64,000 nt of DNA from Diplonema papillatum (Eukaryota > Euglenozoa > Diplonemea > Diplonemida > Diplonemidae), in NCBI GenBank assembly GCA_030068145.1, contig JAPJBO010000213.1:218857-282856 (forward strand), read 5' to 3'. Of the stretch, positions 1 to 11,663 are shown piece after piece (within the stretch, counting starts at the first letter, position 1; each line of letters opens with the position of its first letter). The position numbers and the translations under genes were made by a program. Below the pieces are notes generated by a model. It was not told the DNA's origin and ran no database searches. It saw only the letters and a program-made list of their open reading frames with translations.

Positions 1-958
1 AACGTCCCAAAAGGCTCTCTGAGTCTTGCGCAAGCTGAGGTGTTGTTGACACCGCAGGCAGCAGCTCTTCCCCGAACTTCTGCTGGAGCGATATTCACAA
101 AGTTCGATGTCTTTCCGAGAAAAACAATGAGATGCTCTCATCCGTAGTGGGATTTTCCAGATCCCAACGTTTTTGTTGAAGGGATGCACGCGACAGTGTC
201 TTTTATTCAAGTTCGCCTTTCGTACACCACCCCGAAAGGGTCGCATTGCACACGCACGGAAGACAATACTGGTCACCGGGGTGTATCTCTGGTACCTAAC
301 CCCAACGCACGTTGAGCTTGAACAAAAATAGAAAACTGGACTTGAACGAAAAGGTTCGGCGGTGGATTTATAGGACTGCCACGACATAGCAGCTCAGGGC
401 AGGGTATCTGCAGCTTGCGGTAGCACGCTACACGACACAGGCCACTACGAAAGCTGGCGCTGACGTCAAGGACTCGAGGGGGCGGCACGTTACGAAGCCG
501 TACCTCATTGAGTCGCTTGTCAATGCCTCCTACGAAGCCCCACCATCCCCAACTCTCAGGAAAGTCTTTTGAGTAAAAATACATGGTTTGGGCAGTGTTG
601 TTTTCCTTCTTCGGTTCATGCTGTTCACGGGCCAGTGTTACTTTATGACGTCGTCCGTCGGGAGAGTCAACGATGATGAGGATGAGGTCAAACTGGTCAT
701 TTCCAGGTCAAGTTCTGTCCCCGCTCGCTTTCGCGCTGCGGACTTTCCGGGCCGTTTTGGCTGTTTCCAGGTCGACGATGGGGAAGAAGTCAGACATTCC
801 AGCACAGCAAGACCCCAGTGGAGCAGCTGGGGCTTGTTTCGCCAGTAATCCGAACATGAGCTCTGGGGCACCTTTTTTTTGCAATCCCCCCTCTATTGCG
901 AAGGACAGGAAAGCGGGAGGGAGCGGGAGAAGGGGCGGGTGGGGTGGGCCCTGGAATA
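1..958. other. Unassigned upstream stretch
   Basis: No reading frame here has a recognisable domain, and the short frames on both strands look random. The last 100 bases before the FAM135-like start are purine-rich (G/A-rich from about 896) and presumably form leader or promoter DNA of that gene. Confidence 0.4.
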
Positions 959-3900
959 ATGCCCTACGTTGCGTCTGTGGAAGTAGTCGTCAACGTCCTC
1001 CGATACGTCAACGTCGACCTGCTGTCGCAAGGGCTGTACTTCGTGTCCGTGGGGGTGAAGGGGCAGGGCGCCGTGGGTGCCGTGGGCAAGCCGTATGACA
1101 TCCAATCCGACTCGCCGTGCGACAGCCAGCGGTGGCGGGGGCTGCACGCCATGGGCATCGACCACGCCTGCAACAAAACGAACAGCAAGTGCTTCATGAT
1201 AAGGTACCTCGAGCAGGAGGAGAACCTGCAGGAGCTCTCGCGCTTCGTCATCCACCTCGACGCCTTGAGAATGATGGAGCAGCACGGCGACACGATAGAA
1301 ATCACGGCGGAGCTGCACCACATCCCGAAGGACAAGCTCGAGCAGCAAGCGCCGTCCGCAACGTTCATGCGGCAGCGGGGGGCCCGGTATGAACCGTACA
1401 ACGACAAGGCCGCGAAGAAGATCAGCAAAGCGATCGCGGAGGGCCACGAGTCGGTGAAGATCACCCAGAACGAGAAAGAGTTCACCATCACGCTCGCCGA
1501 CATGCTCGAGCACAGCCAAGCTGGGGAAAAGCGGCGCGTGATCGACGCCGGGCTGAGCGTCGTGTCGTCCGACTTCAAGCGGGTCGCCGTGCGCACGATA
1601 CCCTTCAGGCTCGCGTCCACGCCCCGGTCGGAGTGGATCCCGCTGACGTTTGACAACTGGTACTTCTCGCGGTGCGAGACGCTGATCTCGACCAGCATCA
1701 CCGGCATCCGGCACGTGTCTGCCCGGCACAAGTCGGGCTCGGTCTTCGGCTTGCAGTCGCTCCTCTCCTTCTCGACCGCAGTCGTCCCGTACACGAAGCT
1801 CAGCCAAGCGTTGCTCTCGTACCTCCTGTACGCCTTCTTCCTCCTCGACACCACCGCGCGCCCGGCGGCCGACGGACGGCAGACGAACGCTTCGGAGTCG
1901 ATAAACTGGCAGTCCCTCGTCACGAGCACCGCGCTGCACGCCGACCCCAACGCGGCCGCCCAGAGCTCGGACCCCGCGACGACGCGGAAGAACGTCAAGC
2001 GGTACTACTACCTTCTCAAGGAGCTGCAGGACCGCCACGGCCGCCGCGGCGGCGGCGAAGTCTCCCCGTTCCTGCTCGGCAGCGCGAGATTCGGCGGGCT
2101 GTCCACGTCGACCATCGGCGGGTCCGACCAGCAGCTCGAGACGCCGAACACGAGCATGACCGGCGCGCCGGGACCCCCCGAGGCTAGCCGGCCGCGGGCG
2201 GCGTCGATCCAGCTGGACGACGTCAGCGTCGAGCTCACCCCAAACCCCTTGGGGTGCACAGACGGGAGAGAGTCAACCGCTTCGCTCTCCGCCCGCGCTG
2301 CCTTTTTCACCGCGTTGGAGCCCGGTGGGAAGGTGGAGGTGACCCCCGTGTGGGACAAGGTCGAATCGGCGCTCGCGGTCGACGACTCGCTGACGTGCTG
2401 CTGGGTGAAGGCGAAGAAGCAGGGAGTCGCGGACGTCCAGGCGAGTGTGTCACTCTCCCGGTGGGCGGTGGCGGAGATCACGTCCGCGCTGTCGACCGCT
2501 TCGCGCGGTGCCGAGCAGGACGGGGGCGTCGTGCTGTTCGGCCCCGCCGCGTGCGGCGGCAGGGGAAACGGCGCCAACCACGACGACTCGCCGTGCTCGA
2601 AACAGTCCGTGCTCAACCCGCTCACCGGGCAGGTCTTCCTCCGCGACTTCTTCGCGACGCAGTCGGACCACCTCTCGAGCATGACGCTGCGCAACGCCGC
2701 CGCGTCCCAAGACGGCACTCTCTCCCTATCCGACACGCACGAGGCGGCATCAACCCCGACCACTCCACCCCTGCCGCCGGCGCCGCAAGAGGGGCAATAT
2801 CCAGGGGAGAAGGCTGAGCACGCGGGCCATTCGCCGGGGGGGAGCGCGGCGCGCGGCGGGCCGCCTTCGTCGACCTCCGCGCAGCAGCACCGGTACGAGC
2901 TGGTCTTCCACGACTTGCTGGCAGCGGTGTCGAGCATCCTCGAAGACGCGTGGCACCGGGGGACCCGGTTTACCGCATCGTCGACTGCCATGTCGCCGAC
3001 GAGCGCCGACGGCGGCGCGGCTGCGGGGGCGCAGGCGACCGGGTTTTTGGACCTCGACGAGCACAGCGCGCGGGAGGCGTTCTTCCAGCGGCAGAAGGAC
3101 GTGTACAGTGCGTGCCTCGTCGCGAGGGGCGCCGTGCGGAGCCCGCCGGAGTGCCCGCGGTACTTCACGTACCCGAACCACACGGAGGTCACGATCCGGG
3201 AGGTGGAGATGGACTCAACGAGTGACGCTGTCGTGCACAGGCACTCTCCCGCTACGTCGCCCAGCGCGGCGGCGCATAGGGAGCGGCCAGTCACCGGAGT
3301 GGACCACCTCATGGTCTTCGTCCACGGCTGGAAGGGGAACTCGTGCGACCTGTCCGAGTTCAAGAATTACCTGCAGCTGTACGTCGCCCCCGGGACGGAG
3401 TACCACTGCGTCGAGTCGATGGAAGCGACGCCGAACGACAGCATCCGCGCGCTGGGTGAAAATGTGGCGAAGGAAGTCGCCGCCGTCGTGCAGCAGCGGC
3501 GGAGCCGGAGTCTGTCGACCCGCCGGCTGACCTTCGTCGGGCACAGCATGGGCTGCATCGTCATCCGCGCCGCCCTCCAGGCGCGCGAGATGGAGCCGCT
3601 GCTGACGAGCTTGTACACGTACATCTCGCTGGCCGGCCCGCACCTCGGCATCCCGGTGTCGAACTCGAAGCGCATCGGCTGCGCCCTCGGCCTGCTGAGC
3701 AGCGTCCAGCGGTCGGCGAACATCCGGGAGCTCCGCTTGGACAGCGCCCTGCTGCACGCGCTGTCGAGCAACGACAAGATCGGGATGTTCAAACACGTCC
3801 TCCTCTTCGCTTCGGAGGACGACCAATTCGTCGGCCCATCGTCCGCGCTCGCGAGAACCAGCGTCCTGAACAGCACGCAGTCGTCCTGCGATGGCTTCGA

Positions 3901-4141
3901 GAACAAGGTTCCGAGTAAGAGGAAAAGTGGCATGGTCCGCGACATAGCGCGCAACATGACGGCTTCGACCATGCGATGCGAGGTGTACAGAAGGTTCCAT
4001 GTGTCATTCAAGCCCTGCGGGCGCGCCGAGCTGACGTCCAGGTTCGATCGCATGGTCGGCAAGTCAGTGCACATTGCTTTCCTCGTAGATGTCGACTTCA
4101 TGCACGCGCTCATCAACAACTTCCTCGAGTACTTGGAGTAA
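959..4141 (+). CDS. FAM135-like protein with C-terminal DUF676 serine-lipase fold
   Basis: Intronless 1060-residue frame. I start at the ATG at 959; an upstream in-frame codon would only add a low-complexity GAGEGAGG stretch. The N-terminal ~200 residues (…VEVVVNVLRYVNVDLLSQG…, …IRYLEQEEN…) resemble the N-terminal domain of FAM135 proteins. The middle (about 330-760) is Ser/Pro/Ala-rich and probably disordered. The C-terminal ~280 residues form an alpha/beta-hydrolase of the DUF676 type: oxyanion-side motif MVFVHGWKG (His789), nucleophile elbow VGHSMG (Ser863), strand LAGPHLGIPVS, and a candidate catalytic acid in ASEDDQF (Asp954/955). Family members are putative lipases/esterases of unknown substrate. 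The last ~80 residues are repeated at the DNA level just downstream. Family assignment is strong; enzymatic activity is inferred. Confidence 0.85.
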   Translation: MPYVASVEVVVNVLRYVNVDLLSQGLYFVSVGVKGQGAVGAVGKPYDIQSDSPCDSQRWRGLHAMGIDHACNKTNSKCFMIRYLEQEENLQELSRFVIHLDALRMMEQHGDTIEITAELHHIPKDKLEQQAPSATFMRQRGARYEPYNDKAAKKISKAIAEGHESVKITQNEKEFTITLADMLEHSQAGEKRRVIDAGLSVVSSDFKRVAVRTIPFRLASTPRSEWIPLTFDNWYFSRCETLISTSITGIRHVSARHKSGSVFGLQSLLSFSTAVVPYTKLSQALLSYLLYAFFLLDTTARPAADGRQTNASESINWQSLVTSTALHADPNAAAQSSDPATTRKNVKRYYYLLKELQDRHGRRGGGEVSPFLLGSARFGGLSTSTIGGSDQQLETPNTSMTGAPGPPEASRPRAASIQLDDVSVELTPNPLGCTDGRESTASLSARAAFFTALEPGGKVEVTPVWDKVESALAVDDSLTCCWVKAKKQGVADVQASVSLSRWAVAEITSALSTASRGAEQDGGVVLFGPAACGGRGNGANHDDSPCSKQSVLNPLTGQVFLRDFFATQSDHLSSMTLRNAAASQDGTLSLSDTHEAASTPTTPPLPPAPQEGQYPGEKAEHAGHSPGGSAARGGPPSSTSAQQHRYELVFHDLLAAVSSILEDAWHRGTRFTASSTAMSPTSADGGAAAGAQATGFLDLDEHSAREAFFQRQKDVYSACLVARGAVRSPPECPRYFTYPNHTEVTIREVEMDSTSDAVVHRHSPATSPSAAAHRERPVTGVDHLMVFVHGWKGNSCDLSEFKNYLQLYVAPGTEYHCVESMEATPNDSIRALGENVAKEVAAVVQQRRSRSLSTRRLTFVGHSMGCIVIRAALQAREMEPLLTSLYTYISLAGPHLGIPVSNSKRIGCALGLLSSVQRSANIRELRLDSALLHALSSNDKIGMFKHVLLFASEDDQFVGPSSALARTSVLNSTQSSCDGFENKVPSKRKSGMVRDIARNMTASTMRCEVYRRFHVSFKPCGRAELTSRFDRMVGKSVHIAFLVDVDFMHALINNFLEYLE

Positions 4142-4810
4142 GCTCAACACCAGTGCTCCAACCCAAGGACAAGCGCCCTGAACACCACGCTCTTGTGATG
4201 ACTTCGCGAACAAGGTTCCGAGTACGAGGGAAAGCGGCATGGTGCGTGACATCGCGCAACATGACCGCTTCGACCATGCGATGCGAGGTGTACAGAAGGT
4301 TCCATGTGTCGTTAGCCGTGCGAGCGTGCTTGGCTGACGTCCAGGTTCGATCGCATGGGCGGCAAGTCAGTGCACATTGCTTTCCTCGTAGATGTCGACT
4401 TCATGCACGCGCTCATCAACAACTTCCTCGAGTACTTGGAGTAAGCTCAACACCAGTGCTCCAACCGCACTTGCGAGGACCAGCGCCCTGAACACCACGC
4501 AGTCTCAGTTGTGATGACTTCGCGAACAAGGTTCCGAGTACGAGGCAAAGCGGCATTGGTGCGTGACATAGCGCGCAACATGACAGCTTCGACCACGCAA
4601 TGCGAGGCGTACAAGGGGCTACATGTGTCGTTCAAGGTGGGCTAGTCAGTGCACATTGCCTTCCTCGTAGATGTCGACTTTTTCCACGCTCACCAACAAC
4701 TTCCTCTCGTTGTTGGAGTAAGCCCAACCAGTGCTCCAGCCGCACTTGCGAGGACCAGCGCCCTGAACAGCACGCAGTTTTCTTGTGATGACTCCGAGAA
4801 CAGAGCACCG
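3889..4810 (+). repeat. Decaying tandem copies of the FAM135-like 3' end
   Basis: About 300 bp from the gene's end (3889-4196, containing the last ~80 codons and stop) recurs at 4197-4509, again in shortened form at 4510-4785, and as a stub from 4786. The landmark sequences GAACAAGGTTCCGAGTA, the stretch around the GTAGATGTCGACTT block and GAGTAAGCTCAACACCAGTG recur in order. Later copies carry deletions and are not open in the gene's frame, so they are non-coding duplicates of the terminal part of the gene plus its 3' flank. Confidence 0.85.
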
Positions 4811-7328
4811 AAAACCTAGGGTTTCCAGTAACTCAGAGAAGTTTGCTAAGTGTGTTGTGTGTTGTGTGTGTATTGTGCTTGACACTTAGCATACAACGTA
4901 CAACCTACACCACCCAACCCACCCATAACAACACACATACCTACCCGCGACTGGCACTTTAAACACGACCAGACCACTCACAAAGCGAGCATGATAAAAT
5001 GCTCGTTGGCGCCCCGTTTGTTAGAGAGCTCCGATTTGCGTACGTTCCTTTTGTTAATTGTTTGTTATCAGTCGCGTCTATGTTCGCCCTCCCTTTCGTT
5101 CTAACAGCTCGGGCAACCCCCTCCCCCAACCACGCCTCTCGCCTCGCTTCTTGCCTCTAATTCAGTGTCCAGCATCCGACCGCGGGCACTGCACCTGTTC
5201 CCTACTCGGAGGCGGCTGCCAGCAGGTCACGCAACCCCTTGGTCACGCCATTCCCTTACAGAGAAGTCGTAATAGGAAGAGAAGGCACCGACAGCAACTC
5301 ATTAAAAGTGCACCACTTCGCCTCCAGAGGGATGGGGTGGGTGCCAGCAAAAACGGAAGGCCGAAACATGCTTTGGTTAGCGAATCTTGCACTTCTTCTC
5401 TTGGGCACTCTCTTTTTACAGCGACCGCCCAGGATGCACTGTCCGTCAAGACCTATCTGCCTTTTAACGGAATCCTCTCGTCTGGTTGCAAAACGGGGGG
5501 TTAAAGGTCGCGTCTCACCACCCCCCCCAGCTTGTACACCGCTGCTGCAGTCCGATCCAAGCTGCGGTCGCAGCCAAACAAAACCGAAGCACTAAACCTG
5601 ATAGGCTACCTTGTAACAAGCCATGCGCTACTGCATTTGGTAGTGAGTGCGTTGTCTTCTGACTGCGTAATCCGGCGCCCTCTGGTCTCGCCTTCGAAAC
5701 AGCTCATCATGTCCACCGCCCCCTGCCAAGCGCTGGTGGTCTGGCCGCATACGGCGGCGCATGTTGTAATCTGTCTTGGGGGGCTGACGAGTGAACCCCG
5801 GCTCATCCGACATTCTTACGTCATTGGGCTGGCGAGTCCTCTGGGCGCCGCGCAACACGAGGCCTCGGACGAAACTCAAAAGAGAATCGCCGAGAACTTT
5901 GTGTGTCGATCAATCCATTCTCGTTAAGAGACCCAACAAGAGTCGAGATAATCGATCCCTTGTTGTAATGCTTTTACGGCGAACGCCTGCTTTGGGCACG
6001 CCGGCTTGTTCAGTAACATCGGGGGTCGACCCGCATGCGTATGGTGTACGCGGAAGCAAAATAATTCTCTTCATTCCGGTGAAGAGATTACGTGCAGGGC
6101 ACCCCAAAATCTAGCAACCAAACACAATCTCGCGTACCTGGGCACCCATGCATCTACAATACCTGCGGGGCTCCGTGGACATCGGCAGCGCCCACATTGA
6201 GGAAGCACGCTCGCGAAGTGTCATTCCGGAGACTGCAAGGTTCCGGCTCCCACATGAAGGGGCAGCCACTGCGCCGGTTCTTCTTTTCACCAAATGTGGA
6301 AATAAATGAGAAGCTCGTCGCCGGAAGCCGTGGCGTTTTTTGCTTGCGTCCTGAGTCCAGCTTTTACGTAAAACCGAACAGGCACTGCGTTAAAACGAAA
6401 ACAGCTCTCTCTTCCATCACCACGCTATCAGTAGTTTTTGTATCAGCCGCGGTTGTGCGAGCGACGATCTCGTATTTTTGAATAAGCAAGGTACTACCTC
6501 CGGGCTGGCGCCGCAAGCTAGGAACTGATAAACTGGTCTGGATCCAAAATCTTTCCACCCTTTCATACACCAAGTTGCAGTAATCAAATTGGTGTATCCC
6601 ACCCACCAACACCGTACACTTAGGTGGGCTGTTCACCAAAATGATCCAGGTAGCTTGACAAGAAAGCCGAGAGAACTGTTGAAAAATCGCACGAAGAGTT
6701 ACAAAACTGATGGGCAACTGGTGTGGCTGGCCATGACAAAGGGGAAGGGATATACCAGCCAATAGCAAACAAAAAGCCTCAAAAAAAAAAAAAAAAAAAA
6801 AACGCTAAAAAGGTTCAAGTCGGCGTCCCGCTTACCTCGTATCCGTTCCGGTTCTGTTCGAATGCTCGTAGGCTCACTTTGAGCCCCGTTCGTGTTTGTT
6901 AAGATAACCTTCGATCCACGTTCCTCCTGTCCCGCCATATCTCAACGCAACTCGCAGCCCAAGTTCGGATGTTGGTGGAAACCAACGAATTGACAACATT
7001 CGCAGCGGTCACATGCGTCTCCAGAAGCCAGACATGTTTCTAGTGCTTTGATGCATTTAGGCTGCCCTCGTTTGCTTTGCAAACGCGGTGAATATCAAAA
7101 AGGGGAATCACGTTGCAAAGCAAAACCAACTGGAAACGAAAGAAGAACGTTTGCATACTGCTCGTGCAAGCCCAACGCACAAAACCGTGGTCCACGCCGC
7201 GAGTCGTTGACGAACAGCGAGTATTGTGCAATGAGGAGCATTGAAGGCCGAAGTGAAGAAGGCTTCCGTCAGAGCATGAGTCGGTCCTGAGGTAAGGTGC
7301 AGTCGCTCGCCTCAAAGCTGCCACTTAT
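4811..7328. other. Intergenic DNA without recognisable gene
   Basis: Contains a short TGTGTTGTG/TGTGTG microsatellite near 4850-4878, a 23-base A-tract near 6780-6802 and several short frames that show no domain. I see no RNA gene or element ends. Confidence 0.4.
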
Positions 7329-7847
7329 ATGAGCTCCAGCGACACAACAAAATCGGTCGAATCGGTTTCGATCGCTATGGTACAGGACGCTCCGCCACAA
7401 ACCTCGTACCCGCTCGGGTCGAAAACTGCAATTCCACGTCCCGGAGGTTTGAGCAAACTTTCACTCAGAAAGAAACTTTCCTCGAGCCTCTCCATCCGAG
7501 GTGTGGTTGATAAAACCACTGTGAAAGGAGTGGCCCGTAAGGGTTTGAAGAGTGCCGTCTTGAATGAGGCGGTAGTTAAAGGACTGGAACGCGTGCGTTC
7601 CTTGAACTGCGCTGTTTCCGTACGATGCGTCAGGAGTGAGGGCAACCCTGCGGACTTGCCATCACGCGTACCGCTGACCATGATGATGGGCGCTGCGTGC
7701 GAGAACGGCGAGTCCCTCATCGTTTCCGAAGCGGCGCCTGCGCAACTACTCAGGTGGCACCAACTGCCACCGAATTACGTTTTTAACCGTATTTTGAAAA
7801 CAAACAAAGGTCGCACCAAACTGATCGTCCCTCGGGATCGACGGTAA
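7329..7847 (+). mobile_element. Retroelement RNase H fragment (fossil) joined to a host-like segment
   Basis: An open stretch of 172 codons. Its middle holds a run ending NPADLPSR, the C-terminal signature of RNase H domains in DIRS-like or BEL/Pao-like retroelements, and it matches a second fossil at 48.3 kb (shared VLN.AVV.GLER and NPADLPSRVPLT). Just after it, 7701-7731 is nearly identical to 8150-8180 in the N-terminal domain of the next gene (ENGESLIVSE versus ENGEFLIVSE). No other part of a retroelement is present, so this is a short broken remnant. It ends 23 bases before the next gene's ATG and may now be leader sequence of that gene. Confidence 0.5.
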
Positions 7848-7870
7848 CACAACAAGAGGAACAGTCCAAA

Positions 7871-8721
7871 ATGGTGGTCCTCCGCCTGATCGGGCACAGC
7901 GACACGACTGTGTGGGTGCCAAAGGACAAGAAGGTGATCAGCGTGCAGAACCTGGGCGAACCGGCGAGCAGCCTGCTGAAGAAAATGGGCGACAAGGTGG
8001 GGCTCGGCAGGGGGCTGGAGCCCGGCCGTGTCAAAGTGTACACGGCCGCCTCGAAGTCCGACGCCGCGAAGTGGAGGGGCCCCCCGGAAGCGCTGGCGAC
8101 GGGTCGCGAGGTGGACCTCGAGGCGCCGCTGGGGCCGCAGGGCGTTAGGGAGAACGGCGAGTTCCTCATCGTCTCCGAAGTGGCCGCCGGCGGCGGGGCC
8201 CGGCCGGCGTGGCTGGCCGGTGCCCAGCACCCGGGGTCCCCGGCCGCGCCGACGACGCCTGCCCGCGGAGTGGGCCAGGCGACGACGCCGAACCGGAGCG
8301 TCTTCCAGCAGCTCCAGCCGCAGAGCCAGCAGCAGGCGAACCAGCTGCAGCAGCAGAAGTGGCAGCAGCAGCAGCAGCTCAAGCACACGGCGCTGCGGCA
8401 GCTGGGCGCCGACGAGCTCGGGCCCGCCTTGCAGAACAGGGGCGACCCGGCCCCGGCTGCGTACATCCAGCACCCCCAGCCCGGCAAGCGGCCAGTGTCC
8501 GCTACACAGCAGCAGCACCAGCTGCAGCAGCAGCATCAGGACCACCCGGTCTCTGCGGCGGGCGAAGGCCGCGGCGGCGAGGAAAATTCGGCCCCGTGGG
8601 CCGCGCAAACCCGCGCCCCGCTGCCGCCGACGACGCCGGACGCCCCGGCGCCGGGCCACGCCGCCGCCGCGAAGCCCCAGCCGCCGCAGCAGCAGCAACA
8701 AACCCAACAGCTGCAGCAGCT

Positions 8722-8761
<40 letters not shown>

Positions 8762-9775
8762 CAACGGCAGCAACGACAACAGCAACAGCAGCAGCAACTA
8801 GCCCAACAGCAGCAGCAACAACAGCAGCAGCAAACCCAACAGCAGCTGCTGCAGCAGCAACAGCAGCAGCAACGACCGCAGCAACAACCGCAACAGGAAC
8901 ACCACCAACAACAGCAGCCGCCGCAACGCCCGGCGCGTGCCCACGCGCATCCCCAGCCGCCGGCGGCGCACGCCCGCGCGGCGGCAGCTTGCGAGCACAC
9001 GTCGCAGCAAGCGGGGTACACCGTCACTTTGCCCGGGCCCGCCGCCGCCCCGCCGGCAGCCGCCGCCCCTCCTCCTCCTCCTCCTCCTCCTGCGGCCGCT
9101 GCCACGGACGCGGTGTCGTACGAGGACCTCTGCGCGGCGCGGGAAGAAGCCGCGACGATGCGCGCGAAGCTGGCGGAGCTGCAGGAGTCGATGTCGCGGC
9201 TGCTGTCCGGGCGGCAGGCCGACGCCGACGCGCGCACCCGCGAAATCACGCGCCTCGAGCAGCAGCTGGCGAAGCAGAGCGAAGTCGAAGCCGCCCTGCG
9301 AGACGAGGTGGCCACAATCCTGCAACAGACGAAGAACAAGGACGATCTCCACGCCGCTGAGCTGAACGCGATGAGAGAGCAGTCGGCGACGCTGCGGATG
9401 AAGCTCGCTTGCAAGACGAGGGAGGCGGAGCAGATCCAAAGGGGCTGGGACGACCTGAAGGAGTCCGTCTCCGCCGAGAAATGCGAGGCGGCCGCCCTCG
9501 CGGAGGCTGTCCAGCAAGAGGAAGAATGCCAAAGGGTCGCCGTGTGGTGCGAGAAAGCCTCGGCCGCGGTCGGCCCGGGCGAGCAGGCGCACAGGGAGAG
9601 CTTGCTCGAGAGGGAGCGCAACGCACGCGAGTCGCTGGTCGCTTTCCTGACCCCGATCTTCTCGTGGAACTCGTCGGGCGTGACGTCCGCGTACTTGGCC
9701 CGGCGGTCCTCGCCGCACCTGACATTTCCTTCGTCGCCGTTTTCTCCTTTGGACTGCAAACTGCGTGGGTTCTAA
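7871..9775 (+). CDS. Polyglutamine/coiled-coil protein with N-terminal ubiquitin-like-looking domain
   Basis: Intronless 634-residue frame from the ATG at 7871. Residues 1-110 are a compact, non-repetitive domain (starts VVLRLIGHSD, ends GEFLIVSEV) with a beta-rich pattern that could be ubiquitin-like or like the N-terminal header of Crinkler proteins; this is only a suggestion. Residues ~140-370 are Gln-rich with long CAG/CAA runs (core ~272-347), followed by Pro/Ala stretches and a polyproline run near 400. Residues ~416-594 form a long heptad-rich Glu/Lys/Ala/Leu coiled coil. The C-terminus is short and hydrophobic. The downstream giant gene has the same style (poly-Q, short coiled coils, ubiquitin-like segments), so the two may be related scaffold proteins. 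No catalytic motif is seen. Very high GC and GC3 support coding. Confidence 0.7.
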
Positions 9776-9904
9776 AAAAGTGGAGGCCGTTCAGTGTAGG
9801 TTGCCACACTGTCGACTGTGCGTTCCCATCGCCGAGCAGGCGGCACATCGTGTGCCCTTCTCACGCACATTCCGGAGTGCAGAATGCGCAAGGAACGAGC
9901 GGAC

Positions 9905-10110
9905 TTTACAGCTGGCACACTCTCAGCCGTGTCCCGATATAGACTTTACATGGGACGTTGGAACATTCCCAGCCATGCCCCGGTACAAACCTGACAGCTG
10001 GCACACTCAGCCGTGTCCCGATATAGACTTTACATGGGACGTTGGAACATTCCCAGCCATGCCCCGGTACAAACCTGACAGCTGGCACACTCTCAGCCGT
10101 GTCCACATTC
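9905..10110 (+). repeat. 85-bp minisatellite, about 2.3 copies
   Basis: Units start at 9910, 9996 and 10080 with AGCTGGCACACTCTCAGCCG and continue through CCCGATATAGACTTTACATG and CCCAGCCATGCCCCGGTAC. Spacing is 86 and 84 bases. The array lies in the 3' flank of the poly-Q gene and is probably non-coding. Confidence 0.9.
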
Positions 10111-11663
10111 CTAACCGTTTCCCGGTACAGGTCGTTTCCTTGGCGTTTGATGTGCTGACCACAACATGTGCAGAGCCTTTGCCGATGAAAACCGCGGCGA
10201 AGAACGAAGCACCGGTCCATTCACTTCACAAGCCGACTTCAAAGGGCGCCCTGTTCAAGCTCACCTCCTCTCTACCAGCGAACGTGTACTGCAGCGGGGG
10301 GGCCAAAAGAGAGGCGTTCCAGAACGAATTACGGTTTGGTGTACGTCTTGGCGTTCCTTTCCCTCTCTTTTTTGCCAACCACCTCCAACAACAAAATCCT
10401 TAGGGTCCGGTGTTCCGTCTGTCCTTGCTCTGACGTTCTGTGTATCAATGCTTTTTCTGCTTTTTTTTTAGAGACTCCAAAGCCTAACGGCCAATAAAAG
10501 AGGAAAAGAGGGGAGAACGTAGATGTGTTAATCCATGATAAAGTTCTCTTGCTTTCCGCTGCTTTCGTACCCGCATTTTCTTGTCATTGTTTCTTGTTGC
10601 AAGCCTGAAGGACGAAGGGGAAGGAGAGTGAAACGAATGCGAATAACTCCGAGAGAAAAACAGGGATCATGCCCAGGATTGATCTATGCCCCCCGTCCGC
10701 TCAGCGCTTGCACGCCTGAGTATCGCTTGTTGAATTCCTTTTTTTCCTTTTCTTACCTGAAAGGACCATTTCCGGGACAAACGGTCACGAAAAAGTTAAA
10801 CGAAGCCAACAAAAAGGGCTGCTTACAGAACGTCCCCTCCCTGAGCTACGATGGCAAGTAAACGCGTTCCATCCAAAGCATGGAACGTAAACGGAAGCAG
10901 AAACGGAAACGTCTCCTTAATTCAGCTTCCAGATGCAACCGCAACAGCCGTTTCCTTGTAGCATGGAAGCGAAAAACTGAAACGGGAAACGTTTCCGTTT
11001 CCATACCATCATTAGCCCAGAGAGGTTTCCACCCTGTACAAGCGACGTTCAAGACTCTTGCAGTGTTTAATTGACGTCGCTTCGTTTATCAGTGCAAGCC
11101 CCCCAATTCGGAAATGTTCCTTTCAAAAGCTGGTCCTCCACGACATCTTCTTGTCGGTACTTGTATAGACTTTTACGTCGCGCCTTACGACACTTTGCTC
11201 GGTTGCGTTTCCTTTGTCCTTTTAAAGTGAAGTTTCGCTTGAAATGCGGGAGTTCAACGTCCCCGCACCGTATTATCGCCAGACCAGGTGCAAAGAAGAC
11301 AAGTAGTGCCCGGGCGACTTCCACCGGATTGCAACCACTGGCAAGACCGGGGGACCCAGTGTTGCGGCATTAGTGACTTGAGTTTCTGATTCCTGGATGG
11401 CTATTCCTCAAGCCCCTGGCATAGACCTGATAAAGTGGTACCTTGCCCGATCTGACCCGAGCCACGGCAGACCACCAGGTGCCGAAAAACAGCGTAATGC
11501 TGGATCCAGGGCGCAAGTCAAAACGCCTCCGGGTTTGCAATGAGAGGAGCTTCTCGTATCTTACGAACAAAAATCTCAAGCGAACTATAACTCTGAAAAA
11601 GCGAACTTTAACTCTAAAAAGGTGCCGACACTGGGGAGGAAAAGATAGGGGGGTGGGGAAGAG
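10111..11663. other. Intergenic DNA between the poly-Q gene and the giant frame
   Basis: No domain-bearing frame. A possible polyadenylation hexamer AATAAA is at 10493-10498. A stretch at 10865-11010 is rich in GGAAAC/GTTTCC words of both orientations. Nothing else stands out. Confidence 0.4.
10493..10498 (+). promoter_or_regulatory. Candidate polyadenylation signal AATAAA
   Basis: Canonical hexamer in CCAATAAAAG, about 720 bases after the stop of the poly-Q gene. The distance is long, so it may not serve that gene. Confidence 0.25.

Noticed and set aside
893-2038. Minus-strand frames of 381 and 344 codons opposite the FAM135-like gene
   Set aside because: The plus strand carries the conserved FAM135/DUF676 motifs, so these are shadows.
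6780-6802. A-tract as the tail of a retroposed gene
   Set aside because: No gene-like or LINE 3' sequence precedes it in either orientation.
7871-8190. Calling the poly-Q protein a Crinkler effector
   Set aside because: Only a loose beta-rich resemblance at the N-terminus; no LFLAK- or HVLVxxP-type motif is clearly present.
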